The notes: generated by a model not told the origin, from the letters alone. 64,000 nt of DNA from UBA1181 sp045639525 (GCA_045639525.1 JAZUDI010000077.1:62001-126000); one strand, 5' to 3'. Positions 52,464 to 60,787 are shown, counted from the stretch's first letter. Made by a program: numbers and translations.

Positions 52464-53075
52464 TTAGTTATAAACCAATACGAAGTCATCCTCCACCCGA
52501 AATGCGAGGCTGACACTTCCTATACTCGTATCGAACGTCATCGTCCGCAAGGAAAAATCGATTCCCGTCAAGAATAGTTGCTCCCAATATTCGGGACGGA
52601 GCCCCGGAATCAACTTGTAAAGAGCCTCCTTGGCCGACCAACAGAGCAGAAGCTGCACCTTATCCATCTCATCGATCAAGGAGAGTTCCTGCTCGCACAA
52701 AAACTTACTCTTCACCCGAAGGATCCGGTCGGACATCTGTTCGATATCCACCCCTACCTCACGATGGTGGCTCACATAGAGTGCCGCATAGTTTTTTGTA
52801 TGGGAAATGGAGATACGCACATTCGGCTCATCTGGCAAGAAGGGCTTTCCTTGCTGGTCATGATCGATTTTCGCCTCATAGCCCAGCGCAATTCGAAGCA
52901 ACATACGGACCGAAAGATACTCCTGCACCCTCTTGGGTGATTTATAAGAGGAGATCTCCGCGGCGTAAGCCTCCCTCAAAGCAGAGAAACGCGACAACAA
53001 CTCATCGGCAGGCTCCTCCATTTTCCAAAGAAGCAAGCGATCGCCATTCGCCAATGTCTCGTCCCTATAAAGCAT
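52464..53075 (-). CDS. 4'-phosphopantetheinyl transferase (Sfp-type)
   Basis: This 203-residue protein has the Sfp/AcpT motifs REVGVDIEQMSDR and LLCWSAKEALYKLI, which hold the Mg-binding Asp and Glu and the catalytic Lys, plus VRISISHTKNYAAL upstream. It transfers the phosphopantetheine arm of CoA to a carrier-protein serine. A candidate substrate is the divergent ACP of the polysaccharide cluster at 9748. It is flanked by gldF upstream (10 bases away) and the ATP-grasp-like gene downstream, forming one minus-strand operon. Confidence 0.92.
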   Translation of the reverse strand: MLYRDETLANGDRLLLWKMEEPADELLSRFSALREAYAAEISSYKSPKRVQEYLSVRMLLRIALGYEAKIDHDQQGKPFLPDEPNVRISISHTKNYAALYVSHHREVGVDIEQMSDRILRVKSKFLCEQELSLIDEMDKVQLLLCWSAKEALYKLIPGLRPEYWEQLFLTGIDFSLRTMTFDTSIGSVSLAFRVEDDFVLVYN

Positions 53076-53085
53076 CGTTCAACGA

Positions 53086-53814
53086 TTATGCCTTCTTATC
53101 CACCATTTGCTTGGTGAAGAACAGGAAAATAACTATCAAAATAATGTAGTAGATGACATCGCGGCTATCAATCACACCGCGGCTCATGGAGTCATAGTGG
53201 GCGCTGATACCCAAGGATGCGATGAAACTCTCCGTCGAACCATTGCTTGCCATTCCTGAAATGATATCAAAACCGATGTAGGAGAAGAAGCAGAGCACAG
53301 CCGCCACGATAAAGGAGATGATTTGGTTATCGGTCAACGAAGAGGAGAAAAGTCCAATGGCGGTATAGACCGTCGCCAAGAAGAACAATCCGATGTAAGA
53401 TCCCCAAGTGCCACCCATGTCGATGTTACCGATCGGATCGCCCAACATCCACACGGAAAAAAAGAAAAGCAATGTCGGCAAGAGAGAAAAAAGCACCAAG
53501 GCGACTCCCGCGAGATACTTCGACAAGACGATGCTCAAACTGGAAATAGGTCTGGTCTTCAACAATTCGATGGTACCCGTACGACGCTCCTCCGCAAAGA
53601 GACGCATGGTAACAGCGGGCACCAAGAAAAGATAGAGCCAAGGCGCAAAATTGAAAAGGCCATCCATATTGGCGTAACCATTGTCCAAAATATTATATTC
53701 TCCGGGGAATACCCACAAGAAAAGACCTGTCAAACAGAGGAATACTCCGATCACGATATAACCCATCGGAGAGGCGAAGAAGTTGCAAAACTCTTTTTTG
53801 AATAATGAAAACAT
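53086..53814 (-). CDS. gldF: GldF-type ABC-2 permease (gliding motility-associated family)
   Basis: This 242-residue membrane protein has six predicted helices. The GldF-like features are MFSLFKKEFCNFFASPMGYIVIGVF at the start, AEERRTGTIELLKTRPISS in the cytoplasmic loop and LTDNQIISFIVAAVLCFFSYIGFD. In Flavobacterium, GldF is the permease of a complex with GldA and GldG required for gliding; many non-gliding Bacteroidales keep it. Here the usual gldG does not follow, since the next gene is a phosphopantetheinyl transferase. On the minus strand, 53887-53880 reads TATTTTTG and may be its -7 box. Confidence 0.88.
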   Translation of the reverse strand: MFSLFKKEFCNFFASPMGYIVIGVFLCLTGLFLWVFPGEYNILDNGYANMDGLFNFAPWLYLFLVPAVTMRLFAEERRTGTIELLKTRPISSLSIVLSKYLAGVALVLFSLLPTLLFFFSVWMLGDPIGNIDMGGTWGSYIGLFFLATVYTAIGLFSSSLTDNQIISFIVAAVLCFFSYIGFDIISGMASNGSTESFIASLGISAHYDSMSRGVIDSRDVIYYIILIVIFLFFTKQMVDKKA

Positions 53815-53973
53815 CCTTATTTCTGTTATAAAAACATTAAATCCACTTAATAATGACGCAAAACGAAATTATTTCTTCGCAAAAATACGAAAATGTTTCA
53901 TATTTCGGAAATAATCACTAAATTCGCGGTGCTTTTAAAGCAAATAGAAGTTTAACAAATTAATTAAAATCAA

Positions 53974-54534
53974 ATGGCAACCAAAATTAGATTGCAAAGA
54001 CACGGCCGCAAGGGGTACGCGTTTTACCACATCGTCGTAGCAGATAGCAGGGCTCCACGTGATGGAAAGTACATTGACAGGATTGGTACTTACAATCCTA
54101 ACACAAATCCCGCTACAGTAAATGTTGACTTCGAGAAAGCATTGGACTGGGTATTGAAGGGTGCTCAACCAACTGACACTACAAGAAACATCTTGAGCGA
54201 GCAAGGCGTATACTTGAAGAAGCACTTGATGGGTGGTGTTAAGAAGGGCGCATTCTCTGAGGCTGAGGCTGACAAGAAATTCCAAAGCTGGTTGGATGCA
54301 AAGAACAAGAAGAACGAGGCTGTTTCCGCTAAGGAGAAGACCGACAAGATCGCTAACGCAAAGAAGCGTCTTGAGGAAGAGAAAGCTATCAACAAGGCAA
54401 AATCTGAGGCTCTTGCACAAAAGAGAGCTGAGGCTGCTGCTGCGCTTGAGGCTGCTGCTAAGGAAGCTGCCGCTGAGGCTGAGGCTGCAATTGCTGAGGC
54501 TGAGGCTCCTGCTGCTGAGAACGCTGCAGAGTAA
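53974..54534 (+). CDS. rpsP: 30S ribosomal protein S16 with C-terminal extension
   Basis: This 186-residue protein has the S16 core in the first 85 or so residues (KIRLQRHGRKGYAFYHIVVADSRAPRDGKYIDRIGTYNP). About 100 further residues are first Lys-rich and helical (KNKKNEAVSAKEK to AKKRLEEEKA), then an Ala/Glu tract. E. coli S16 has only about 80 residues; extended versions are known from Bacteroidetes. The tail is predicted to be a long solvent-exposed helix. The gene is monocistronic, with its own terminator. Codon use is strongly biased, in line with high expression. Confidence 0.97.
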   Translation: MATKIRLQRHGRKGYAFYHIVVADSRAPRDGKYIDRIGTYNPNTNPATVNVDFEKALDWVLKGAQPTDTTRNILSEQGVYLKKHLMGGVKKGAFSEAEADKKFQSWLDAKNKKNEAVSAKEKTDKIANAKKRLEEEKAINKAKSEALAQKRAEAAAALEAAAKEAAAEAEAAIAEAEAPAAENAAE

Positions 54535-54553
54535 TAGTTTCTCAATCAAAGAC

Positions 54554-54587
54554 AAAAGGCATTCGAGTAATCGGATGCCTTTTTTTT
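54554..54587 (+). terminator. Intrinsic terminator after rpsP
   Basis: An AAAAGGCATTCG/CGGATGCCTTTT stem with a 6-base loop and one G-U pair ends in a run of T residues. It starts 20 bases after the rpsP stop. Confidence 0.9.
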
Positions 54588-54953
54588 GTCAATGCATGTT
54601 ATCCATTAAAGTTCTATTAGAAATCTATTTTTGAATTGAAAATATTCCGCCCCAATCTTTTTAGAAAAAAGCGATCACATCCGTTGCAAATTAGGAAAAG
54701 AATCGTTAAAATTGCATAAAGGGATTTTCACAAAGGCTATCCCGATGACGAAGGCTCTATTATTAACTTTAGATTTTATGGTCCCCATATATATATGAAC
54801 AATATAGAACGGTCTTGGGGAGTTTGGAAAGCGACAAAGGGGAAGAGGCGACTCTCCCCTTTTAGCATTAAACGGGAGAACAGAGATGAAACGACACTTT
54901 CTTGAAAGAAAAACAAACTTTAAAAGGTAAAAAAGGAGTTTGATTGATTGTTT
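54588..54953. other. Intergenic stretch with one unexplained stem-loop
   Basis: I see no supported gene here. A 98-codon minus-strand frame (54675-54971) has no plausible domain, signal peptide or start context. At 54836-54864 an 8-bp stem (AAAGGGGA/TCCCCTTT) with a T tract resembles a terminator, but no gene ends just before it. It may belong to a small RNA or to a lost gene. Confidence 0.5.
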
Positions 54954-54984
54954 TTGACTAAAAACAACCATTAGACTACATTTG
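54954..54984 (+). promoter_or_regulatory. Promoter for the CotH/lamin-tail gene
   Basis: TTG at 54954-54956 (end of a TTTTTG) is followed after 20 bases by TACATTTG at 54977-54984. The predicted start leaves a leader of about 40 bases to the ATG at 55029. Confidence 0.75.
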
Positions 54985-55028
54985 TATTGGTGAAACCATT
55001 TTACACAAAGTAAAGAATATATAGTATC

Positions 55029-58000
55029 ATGAAAAAAAGGAACAACATTTTATTAATTGGGGCTTTGATGACGAGTCAAGCGTTCGCTTCCGTACACATC
55101 AATGAGATGATGGTGCGCAATACTTCATACAAAGTCAATGAGAATTACAATTTTGAGGGTTGGGTGGAGTTATACAACTCAGGAGCGGAAGCAGTGGATT
55201 TAAGGAATTGTTTCTTCTCGAATACGGAATCCAACATATATTTGTGGCAAAACCAATCCAACGACTGTAGGATCCAACCGAAAGGTTACTACATCTTCTA
55301 TTTCGATGAGTTGAACAAAAACAACCACGCCAATTTCAAGTTGGACAGCGACGGAGGCACCCTCATCTTATCGGACGAATCAGGAAGAGTGTTGGATAAG
55401 GTAACCTACCCAAAACCATTTAGAAATACCTCATACGGTAGAACAGAGGATGGCGGTAACACTTTGGCCTTCTTTACGGAGCCTTCCATGAACGCCACCA
55501 ACAACAACTCGACGGCCGCACGTTCGCAAACAGCGGCTCCTACCTTCAGCAAAGAGGGAGGTTTCTACTCTGGCAACCAAACCATCAGCATCTATGCGGA
55601 AGATGGTGACGCCAAAATTTATTACACCACAGATGGTAAGGAGCCAACTATCCACTCCAACCAATACAATTCACCGATCAACATCAACAACACCACCCCA
55701 CTCCGCGCCATCGCGGTTGTCAATGGCGAGGTGACCAGTGAGGTGACCACCGCCACCTACTTCATCGGCGTGAACAACATTCCGATGAATGTGAAGGTGA
55801 TCTCCTTGGTAACAGACCGCGATTATGTATATGGAGATGAGTTGGGTGCGTTCGTTGTGGGTAGAAACGGTTCTCAAGTGCCTTCTACTTGCGGTTCCAT
55901 GGACCGTACCGCCAACTATATGAACGATTGGGACCGTCCTTGCAACTTCGAGCTCTTCGATGAGAAAAAGAGTTCCCAAGTGAATCAAGAGGTGAAGATC
56001 AGCGCTTTCGGCGCATGTTCAAGAACCAAGGCGATCAAGTCTATCGCTGTCAAGGCTAATAAGGCGCACGGTAATAACAAAATAGACTACAACCTTTTCC
56101 GCGAGAAACCCGCATTGAAGTGGAAGAGCCTCGTATTGCGTAACTCCGGAAATGATTTTGGAAGAATGCTCTTCCGCGATGGTTACATTCAAACATTGGC
56201 CGCTTCGGGCATGGATCTCGACCACCAAGCTTACGAACCAGTAGTGGTCTTCATGAATGGTGAATACTATGCGATGTTGGGTATGCGAGAGCGCACCAAC
56301 AAGGATTTCGTCTATTCCAACTATGGTTTGAAGGAGGAGGACTTCTGCATCCAAACCATCTCCAAGACAGGTTCCACAGAGTGCGACGATTACCAGATTG
56401 TCAAGAGCCTTGGCAATGGCGACTTCAACAGAATCGATGAGAACATTGACGTGGACGAGTTCCTCAACTACTTGCTGACAGAGATTTACGTCTTCAACAA
56501 AGACTGGGCCGACAACAACAACAAGGCTTGGAAACGCACCGAAAACGGCAAGTGGCGCTGGATCCTCTACGATACGGAGTACTCTACCTCCTTGTACGAG
56601 GAGAATATGACCGGCAACGGATTCTCAAACCTCAACAAGGTCAACTACTACAACAACATCATCCAAAACCCAGAAATGAAGAGACGTTTGATGACCAAGT
56701 TCGTCACACACGCCGGCACCACTTTCGGAGAGGATAATGCGGAGCGTGTCTTGGACAGTATGATGAACATCCTCAGCAAAGAGGCGGATTATTTCAGGGA
56801 TTTCTTGGCAAGAAAGAATATCAAGGAGTCTTCCCTCTCATGGAAAGACGAGGCGATGAAGGTTCGCAACTTCATTGTTGCCAGACAAAACGTGGTGATG
56901 GGCCATGTGGCCAGCAACATGCAATTGGGCAACCCAGTTCCTTTGCGTATCTACGCCAACATTCCTGGCGGCTCTTACACCTTAAACGGTTTGGAGAATA
57001 TCCGCAAGAGCGACTTCAGAAGCCAATACTTCACCGGATCAGCCATCCAAGTGAAGGCAAACGCGCCAACAGGCTATAAATTTAAGAATTGGGAGGTGCG
57101 CAAAGAGGAGTACTTGATCAATACCAACGACTCATGGAAGTACCTATACCTCAGCGACGGCGTGAACGTTCCTTCCAATTGGAAAGACAACTCCTTTGAG
57201 GACGATAGTTGGCAATCGGGCCAAGCACCACTTGGTTCTGGCGTCTCTTACTATGTGAAGACAAGCGTTTCAGGAAACAGCAACAACGGCGGTTGGAACG
57301 GAGGTATGTTCCCTGCCCCTGGCGACAACAATGGTGGCTGGGGTGGCATCGGCGGTGGCGACTGGGGCGGCGGCATCGGTGGCGGCGACTGGGGTGGCAT
57401 CGGTGGCGGTGGATTCGGTGGAGGCATTCCTGGATTCGGTGGCGCTACAGTATCCGCCAAGACAACCCTTCTCAGAAAAGAGTTCAACGTCAACTCATTG
57501 AATTCGATGAGCAACGAGCTTCAATGCTTGGCTCACATCAATGATGGAGCGATCATCTATCTCAATGGCAGAGAGGTGTTCAGATATAATCTGCCAAACT
57601 ACAATGTACAAGACACCACCATGGCGCTTCTATCCATGGACTCTTACGCAACAGTGAAATTCAACATTCAACGCAGCTACCTCAACGAAGGAAAGAATGT
57701 GATCGCCGTAGAGTTGCACTGTGCGAAGGGAAGCGGATCGCTTGCGTTCGACATGAACCTGCTAGACGAGAATACAGGCGTCAGCACCATCCAAACATCA
57801 TCCAATGACGAGTATTCAGCCAATGTGAACGGAGCGCTTGTATTGAAGGCTATATTCGAGAAGGACAACAATTCCACGCCATACGACAAGTTGTATATCA
57901 ACGAGATTTGCGCCGCCAACAAGCAATATGTTGACGAGTTCAGACAAGACGAAGACTGGATCGAAATCTACAATGATGGCGAATCTCCTGTCGATTTAGG

Positions 58001-58631
58001 AGGACTTTACCTCTCCGACAAGAGAAAGACTTTGGACCGATTCCAAATTCCTACGGGCAACCCATCCGCGACGACAGTTCCAGCCAAGGGTTATATCGTG
58101 TTCTGGGCAGACGCAGACTCTTCTGCGCAAGGACCACGACACACCAATTTCGAATTGTCAAAGGACAAGAGCCAAACCATCTCTTTGTCAAGAATGGAGA
58201 ATGGAAATATCCAAGTGATAGACTCTGTTCGTTACCAACCACACACCGACGGAGAGTCATACAGCCGCTTCTCCTACACGGGCAATGGCGCATGGAGCAT
58301 CACATCACGCCCAACCTTCAATAAGAAGAATGCATATTTCCCTCTATTGAAGTCCAGCACTTCGGAGATCCAAGAGCCTATGGCAGAGGCAACAGAGAGC
58401 CTTATCGCTCCTCAGGTATATCCGAATCCAGTCTCTGATTATCTCTGGTTCTCTTTCCCATCTGAAGAGAATGGCGTTGTGACAATCACCGATATGACGG
58501 GTCGTGTCATCCTAAACCAAACCGTGAAGAACGGTGATTGCCTCAATATCAATGATTTCGAACGTAATATTTATATGGTTATCATCAGTGTCGGAGAAGA
58601 GCGTTACACCACGAAAATCGTGAAATTGTAG
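55029..58631 (+). CDS. CotH-kinase/lamin-tail-domain T9SS cargo protein
   Basis: This 1200-residue secreted protein has a signal peptide (LLIGALMTSQAFA). Domains in order are as follows. The first lamin-tail domain (about 22-150) contains HINEMMVRNTS and EGWVELYNSGAEAVDL. A chitobiase C-like domain (170-245) contains IYYTTDGKEPT. The CotH-type region (250-600) contains IKSIAVKANKAH, MLGMRERTNKDFVYSNYG and RWILYDTEYS. A Gly-rich insert lies at 752-804, a second lamin-tail domain (953-1090) contains YINEICAANKQ and DEDWIEIYNDGESPVDLGG, and a type A sorting domain (1128-1200) contains QVYPNPVSDYLWFSF. CotH proteins are atypical kinases that phosphorylate spore-coat proteins; here it would act outside the cell after T9SS export. 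Its own promoter and terminator flank it. Confidence 0.92.
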   Translation: MKKRNNILLIGALMTSQAFASVHINEMMVRNTSYKVNENYNFEGWVELYNSGAEAVDLRNCFFSNTESNIYLWQNQSNDCRIQPKGYYIFYFDELNKNNHANFKLDSDGGTLILSDESGRVLDKVTYPKPFRNTSYGRTEDGGNTLAFFTEPSMNATNNNSTAARSQTAAPTFSKEGGFYSGNQTISIYAEDGDAKIYYTTDGKEPTIHSNQYNSPININNTTPLRAIAVVNGEVTSEVTTATYFIGVNNIPMNVKVISLVTDRDYVYGDELGAFVVGRNGSQVPSTCGSMDRTANYMNDWDRPCNFELFDEKKSSQVNQEVKISAFGACSRTKAIKSIAVKANKAHGNNKIDYNLFREKPALKWKSLVLRNSGNDFGRMLFRDGYIQTLAASGMDLDHQAYEPVVVFMNGEYYAMLGMRERTNKDFVYSNYGLKEEDFCIQTISKTGSTECDDYQIVKSLGNGDFNRIDENIDVDEFLNYLLTEIYVFNKDWADNNNKAWKRTENGKWRWILYDTEYSTSLYEENMTGNGFSNLNKVNYYNNIIQNPEMKRRLMTKFVTHAGTTFGEDNAERVLDSMMNILSKEADYFRDFLARKNIKESSLSWKDEAMKVRNFIVARQNVVMGHVASNMQLGNPVPLRIYANIPGGSYTLNGLENIRKSDFRSQYFTGSAIQVKANAPTGYKFKNWEVRKEEYLINTNDSWKYLYLSDGVNVPSNWKDNSFEDDSWQSGQAPLGSGVSYYVKTSVSGNSNNGGWNGGMFPAPGDNNGGWGGIGGGDWGGGIGGGDWGGIGGGGFGGGIPGFGGATVSAKTTLLRKEFNVNSLNSMSNELQCLAHINDGAIIYLNGREVFRYNLPNYNVQDTTMALLSMDSYATVKFNIQRSYLNEGKNVIAVELHCAKGSGSLAFDMNLLDENTGVSTIQTSSNDEYSANVNGALVLKAIFEKDNNSTPYDKLYINEICAANKQYVDEFRQDEDWIEIYNDGESPVDLGGLYLSDKRKTLDRFQIPTGNPSATTVPAKGYIVFWADADSSAQGPRHTNFELSKDKSQTISLSRMENGNIQVIDSVRYQPHTDGESYSRFSYTGNGAWSITSRPTFNKKNAYFPLLKSSTSEIQEPMAEATESLIAPQVYPNPVSDYLWFSFPSEENGVVTITDMTGRVILNQTVKNGDCLNINDFERNIYMVIISVGEERYTTKIVKL
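57283..57440 (+). repeat. Gly/Trp-rich repeat inside the CotH-like gene
   Basis: About 52 codons encode repeats of the form GG-D-WGG-IGG (for example GGDWGGGIGGGDWGG). At the DNA level GGTGGCGGC-like units recur, so slippage could change the length. It lies between the CotH-type region and a later beta-sandwich part and probably acts as a flexible linker. Confidence 0.8.
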
Positions 58632-58650
58632 TTCTTCCTGACTAACTTAA

Positions 58651-58686
58651 AAAGTGCCTTCGACGCGATGTCGGAGGCACTTTTTT
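58651..58686 (+). terminator. Intrinsic terminator after the CotH-like gene
   Basis: An AAAGTGCCTTCGAC/GTCGGAGGCACTTT stem with a 5-base loop and one G-U pair is followed by six T residues. It starts 20 bases after the stop codon and marks the right edge of the region with the window's usual composition. Confidence 0.9.
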
Positions 58687-58792
58687 ACTTTTCATTCAGG
58701 CAACACCCAAAGGTCATTATTCAAAGTATCGGCGTGATCATTCTATTTATAAACGATTAAAATATTAGAGAATATTTAAAAATAGGTTCTGG

Positions 58793-59806
58793 ATGGATTT
58801 ACTGGTTTGCAATAAGCTTTCTCGTCGGTTGTGGGCTTTGCTTCTTATTGCTGTTTTTAGCATTTCCTGCTCGGAAGATACGAATAAATACCTTGCAGAG
58901 GCAGACTCCTTTCGTAGAGGTATACCGAGTGATCTTCAACACCGTCAAAGTGTAGCAGTAAGGAGTGCCATAACGGGTGATTCACAGTTGCTTAATGAGG
59001 TTCGCAATGCTCGCAACACAAAACCCACGTTGCTTGATGGGGTTGTAGCTGACGAAGTAAATTCATCTTGTACCCTATTCCGACCTGAAGATTATGCTAG
59101 TTCGTCTCAAGCTCTTCCTCTGCTTATTTATCTTCATGGAGGTGGATGGGCTTTCGGTAGCAGAAATAGTTGTGCACGCTTCTGTATGAGTCTAGCACAA
59201 ATGGGGATTGCAGTCCTCGATGTTGAATATCGTTTGGCACCCGAAAATCCTTATCCTGCAGCTATTGAAGATGTGATAGAAGCTTTGAGACTCTCCTACT
59301 TGATGGCCGAAGCTTGGGGTATAGACCCAAAGCGTATATCCATGGGTGGCGATAGTGCTGGTGGTAACTTGAGTCTTGCAGCGGCTCTTAAATTGGGTAA
59401 AACAGATTCGCTCAGAAGTTTAGTTTTATTCTATCCTGTGGTTCGTTCATACGCAGACAACACCTCTTCTTTGCAAGAATACGGACAAGGCTATGGACTG
59501 GATGCAGAGTTGATGGATGCTTTCAACGAGGCCTATACTATGGGAGATGAGCAAAACCCTCTTATCTCACCTGCTCATGCAACAGATTCTATGCTAACGA
59601 ACCTGCCGCCTTGCCTATTTGTAGCAGCCGATCGAGACATACTACGAGACCAAGGACATGAGTTTGCTAGCCGATTGGAACGTCTTGGTAATCAAGTAGA
59701 ATACCATCTTATACCTTCGTCGGTTCATCTTTTCATCACAGTAGATGGGCAACCTTCAGCTTTCCAGAAGGCACTAGAGTTTACTAGCAACTATCTTCTA
59801 AAATAG
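58793..59806 (+). CDS. Alpha/beta-hydrolase lipoprotein, HSL-type esterase
   Basis: This 337-residue protein has a lipoprotein signal peptide (LLLIAVFSISCSE). It is a hormone-sensitive-lipase-like hydrolase. The oxyanion motif is YLHGGGWAFG, then DVEYRLAPENPYPAAIED, the nucleophile is in GGDSAGGNLSL, the acid in FVAADRDILRDQG and the His in PSSVHLFITV. All catalytic residues are present. Likely substrates are short acyl esters, for example acetylated glycans, at the outer membrane. Codon choice differs visibly from the genes to its left (more GCT, CTT, AGA and TTG-type codons), consistent with an accessory origin. Confidence 0.9.
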   Translation: MDLLVCNKLSRRLWALLLIAVFSISCSEDTNKYLAEADSFRRGIPSDLQHRQSVAVRSAITGDSQLLNEVRNARNTKPTLLDGVVADEVNSSCTLFRPEDYASSSQALPLLIYLHGGGWAFGSRNSCARFCMSLAQMGIAVLDVEYRLAPENPYPAAIEDVIEALRLSYLMAEAWGIDPKRISMGGDSAGGNLSLAAALKLGKTDSLRSLVLFYPVVRSYADNTSSLQEYGQGYGLDAELMDAFNEAYTMGDEQNPLISPAHATDSMLTNLPPCLFVAADRDILRDQGHEFASRLERLGNQVEYHLIPSSVHLFITVDGQPSAFQKALEFTSNYLLK

Positions 59807-59858
59807 TTACTATTCTGCCACGAATGGGTAAAAATGGCTTTTGGGGCAAAATAGTGTA

Positions 59859-59987
59859 CTATTTACTCTTCCCAAAAAGTTCCGAGTGAGAACCTGTTCT
59901 GACTGCTTTGATTATATTTTCATCTTTGTCAAACCATATTAACAAAACGTCATTCTCTACATGACATTCCATATGGTTCTTGTAGAT
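59859..59987 (-). pseudogene. Remnant of a YafQ/RelE-type toxin (C-terminal stub)
   Basis: On the minus strand, directly after the antitoxin stop codon and in the same frame, the sequence encodes about 43 residues ending at 59859. They include KNHMECHVENDVLLIWF and VRTGSHSELFG. This matches the last third of YafQ/RelE-family mRNA interferases (compare the usual RECHIxPDWLLIY and RTGSHSDLF). The N-terminal half, with its start and core helices, is missing, so the toxin is almost certainly inactive. An ATG at 59972 could still start a 37-residue peptide. The antitoxin gene looks intact, so the locus is now an orphan antitoxin. Confidence 0.8.
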
Positions 59988-60221
59988 TTATAACTTCATC
60001 AAATCACTAGCCCGTTCGACTTTCTCTAAGTCTACATTGTTTTCTGCGTCATGCATTGCCTTCTTTGTAAGTTCATTGGGCTCTTCTTGTGCCTTCTCCA
60101 TCAAAAGGCACTCAACATAATTGTTAAGACTTCGATTCGCAGCCTTCGCTTTTAATCTTATAATCTCCAACAATTCTTTGTCCAAACGAAATGTGGTTGT
60201 TACTTTAATTGTCGATTCCAT
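59988..60221 (-). CDS. RelB/DinJ-like antitoxin (ribbon-helix-helix)
   Basis: This 77-residue protein has an N-terminal ribbon-helix-helix pattern (KVTTTFRLDKELLEIIRLKAKAANRSLNNYVECLL) and an acidic C-terminal tail that would wrap the toxin. This is the form of antitoxins paired with YafQ-type toxins in Bacteroidales. Its toxin partner is reduced to a stub directly downstream. A short TA-repeat lies just upstream of the start, near the expected operator. It could still repress its own promoter or neutralise related toxins encoded elsewhere. Confidence 0.85.
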   Translation of the reverse strand: MESTIKVTTTFRLDKELLEIIRLKAKAANRSLNNYVECLLMEKAQEEPNELTKKAMHDAENNVDLEKVERASDLMKL

Positions 60222-60746
60222 AATGATATATATATATATATGACATCACTTTGATTGCAAATGCAATGCAATTATTCTACTTCGCAAAGTAATACATTAA
60301 AAAAGAGATGAACTAATTCGTTTTCTTTTATTTGAGCACTAAATGAGCATAGTCACCCGCTGTCTGAACGAAGTCGAAGTCAGCCGTTCATCAATCAAAT
60401 ATCTCTTTCTACGTATTCCATTTATGTGAATTTTTAGTACTACTGCAAAAATAAATACTGGATTCTGATAGGATTCAAAATGTAGTAGTCCAGGATGATT
60501 TATTTACAAAATGAATTCAGGGAGCGAACTGATGGTTGCTCCCTGAATTGTTGTGTATGAATTGCATGAATTAAAATTGAGGGACTTATATCGTCTTACA
60601 GACGAGTGTTCCACTTACTATGTTTCAACCCAGCACATGTCTCTTCGTTCCATATACAGGGTTACGGGTGTAGCATCTTCGCAGACGCTTGGTGTTAAAA
60701 CGATCTTTTGATTATAAATAACACCTTACTCGCAAGGTGATAGGAC
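60222..60746. other. Non-coding A/T-rich stretch
   Basis: There is no ORF with family features here. It contains a TA dinucleotide run just upstream of the antitoxin, hairpin repeat A at 60514-60550 and a small stem-loop (CACCTT/AAGGTG) at 60722-60739. The part between 60600 and 60720 is less A/T-rich, but I recognise no RNA gene in it. Confidence 0.5.
60514..60550 (-). repeat. Hairpin repeat, copy A
   Basis: A perfect 12-bp inverted repeat (AATTCAGGGAGC / GCTCCCTGAATT) surrounds a 12-base loop. It shares AGGGAG, GAACTG and CTCCCTGAATTG in order with copy B at 60752, so the two are related. On the minus strand it could act as a terminator, although the following T tract is interrupted. Confidence 0.65.
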
Positions 60747-60786
60747 AGAAAAGGGAGTGATGAACTGCTATCCACTCCCTGAATTG
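60747..60786 (-). terminator. Terminator of the GTPase operon, hairpin repeat copy B
   Basis: On the minus strand an 8-bp stem (AGGGAGTG / CACTCCCT) is followed by TTTTC, directly after the stop of the gene at 60788. It resembles copy C at 63160-63190, which lies on the other side of the three-gene operon in the same orientation: 21 of the first 25 bases agree by eye. Confidence 0.7.
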
Positions 60787-60787
60787 C

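Noticed and set aside
54675..54971. 98-codon minus-strand frame between rpsP and the CotH-like gene
   Set aside because: It has no domain, no signal peptide and no promoter, and it runs across the predicted CotH promoter. Composition is that of non-coding DNA.
57283..57440. Gly-rich DNA repeats as a CRISPR or satellite array
   Set aside because: The units are in frame, coding and short, with no spacer structure. They form a protein linker.
60225..60241. TA dinucleotide run as a phase-variable tract controlling the antitoxin
   Set aside because: It is short and A/T-rich like its surroundings. Nothing shows that its length varies, and it is not placed within a recognisable promoter.
60600..60720. 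Possible tRNA or structured RNA in the gap right of the antitoxin
   Set aside because: I could not form a cloverleaf or find the T-loop GTTCRA pattern. Only small local stems are present.
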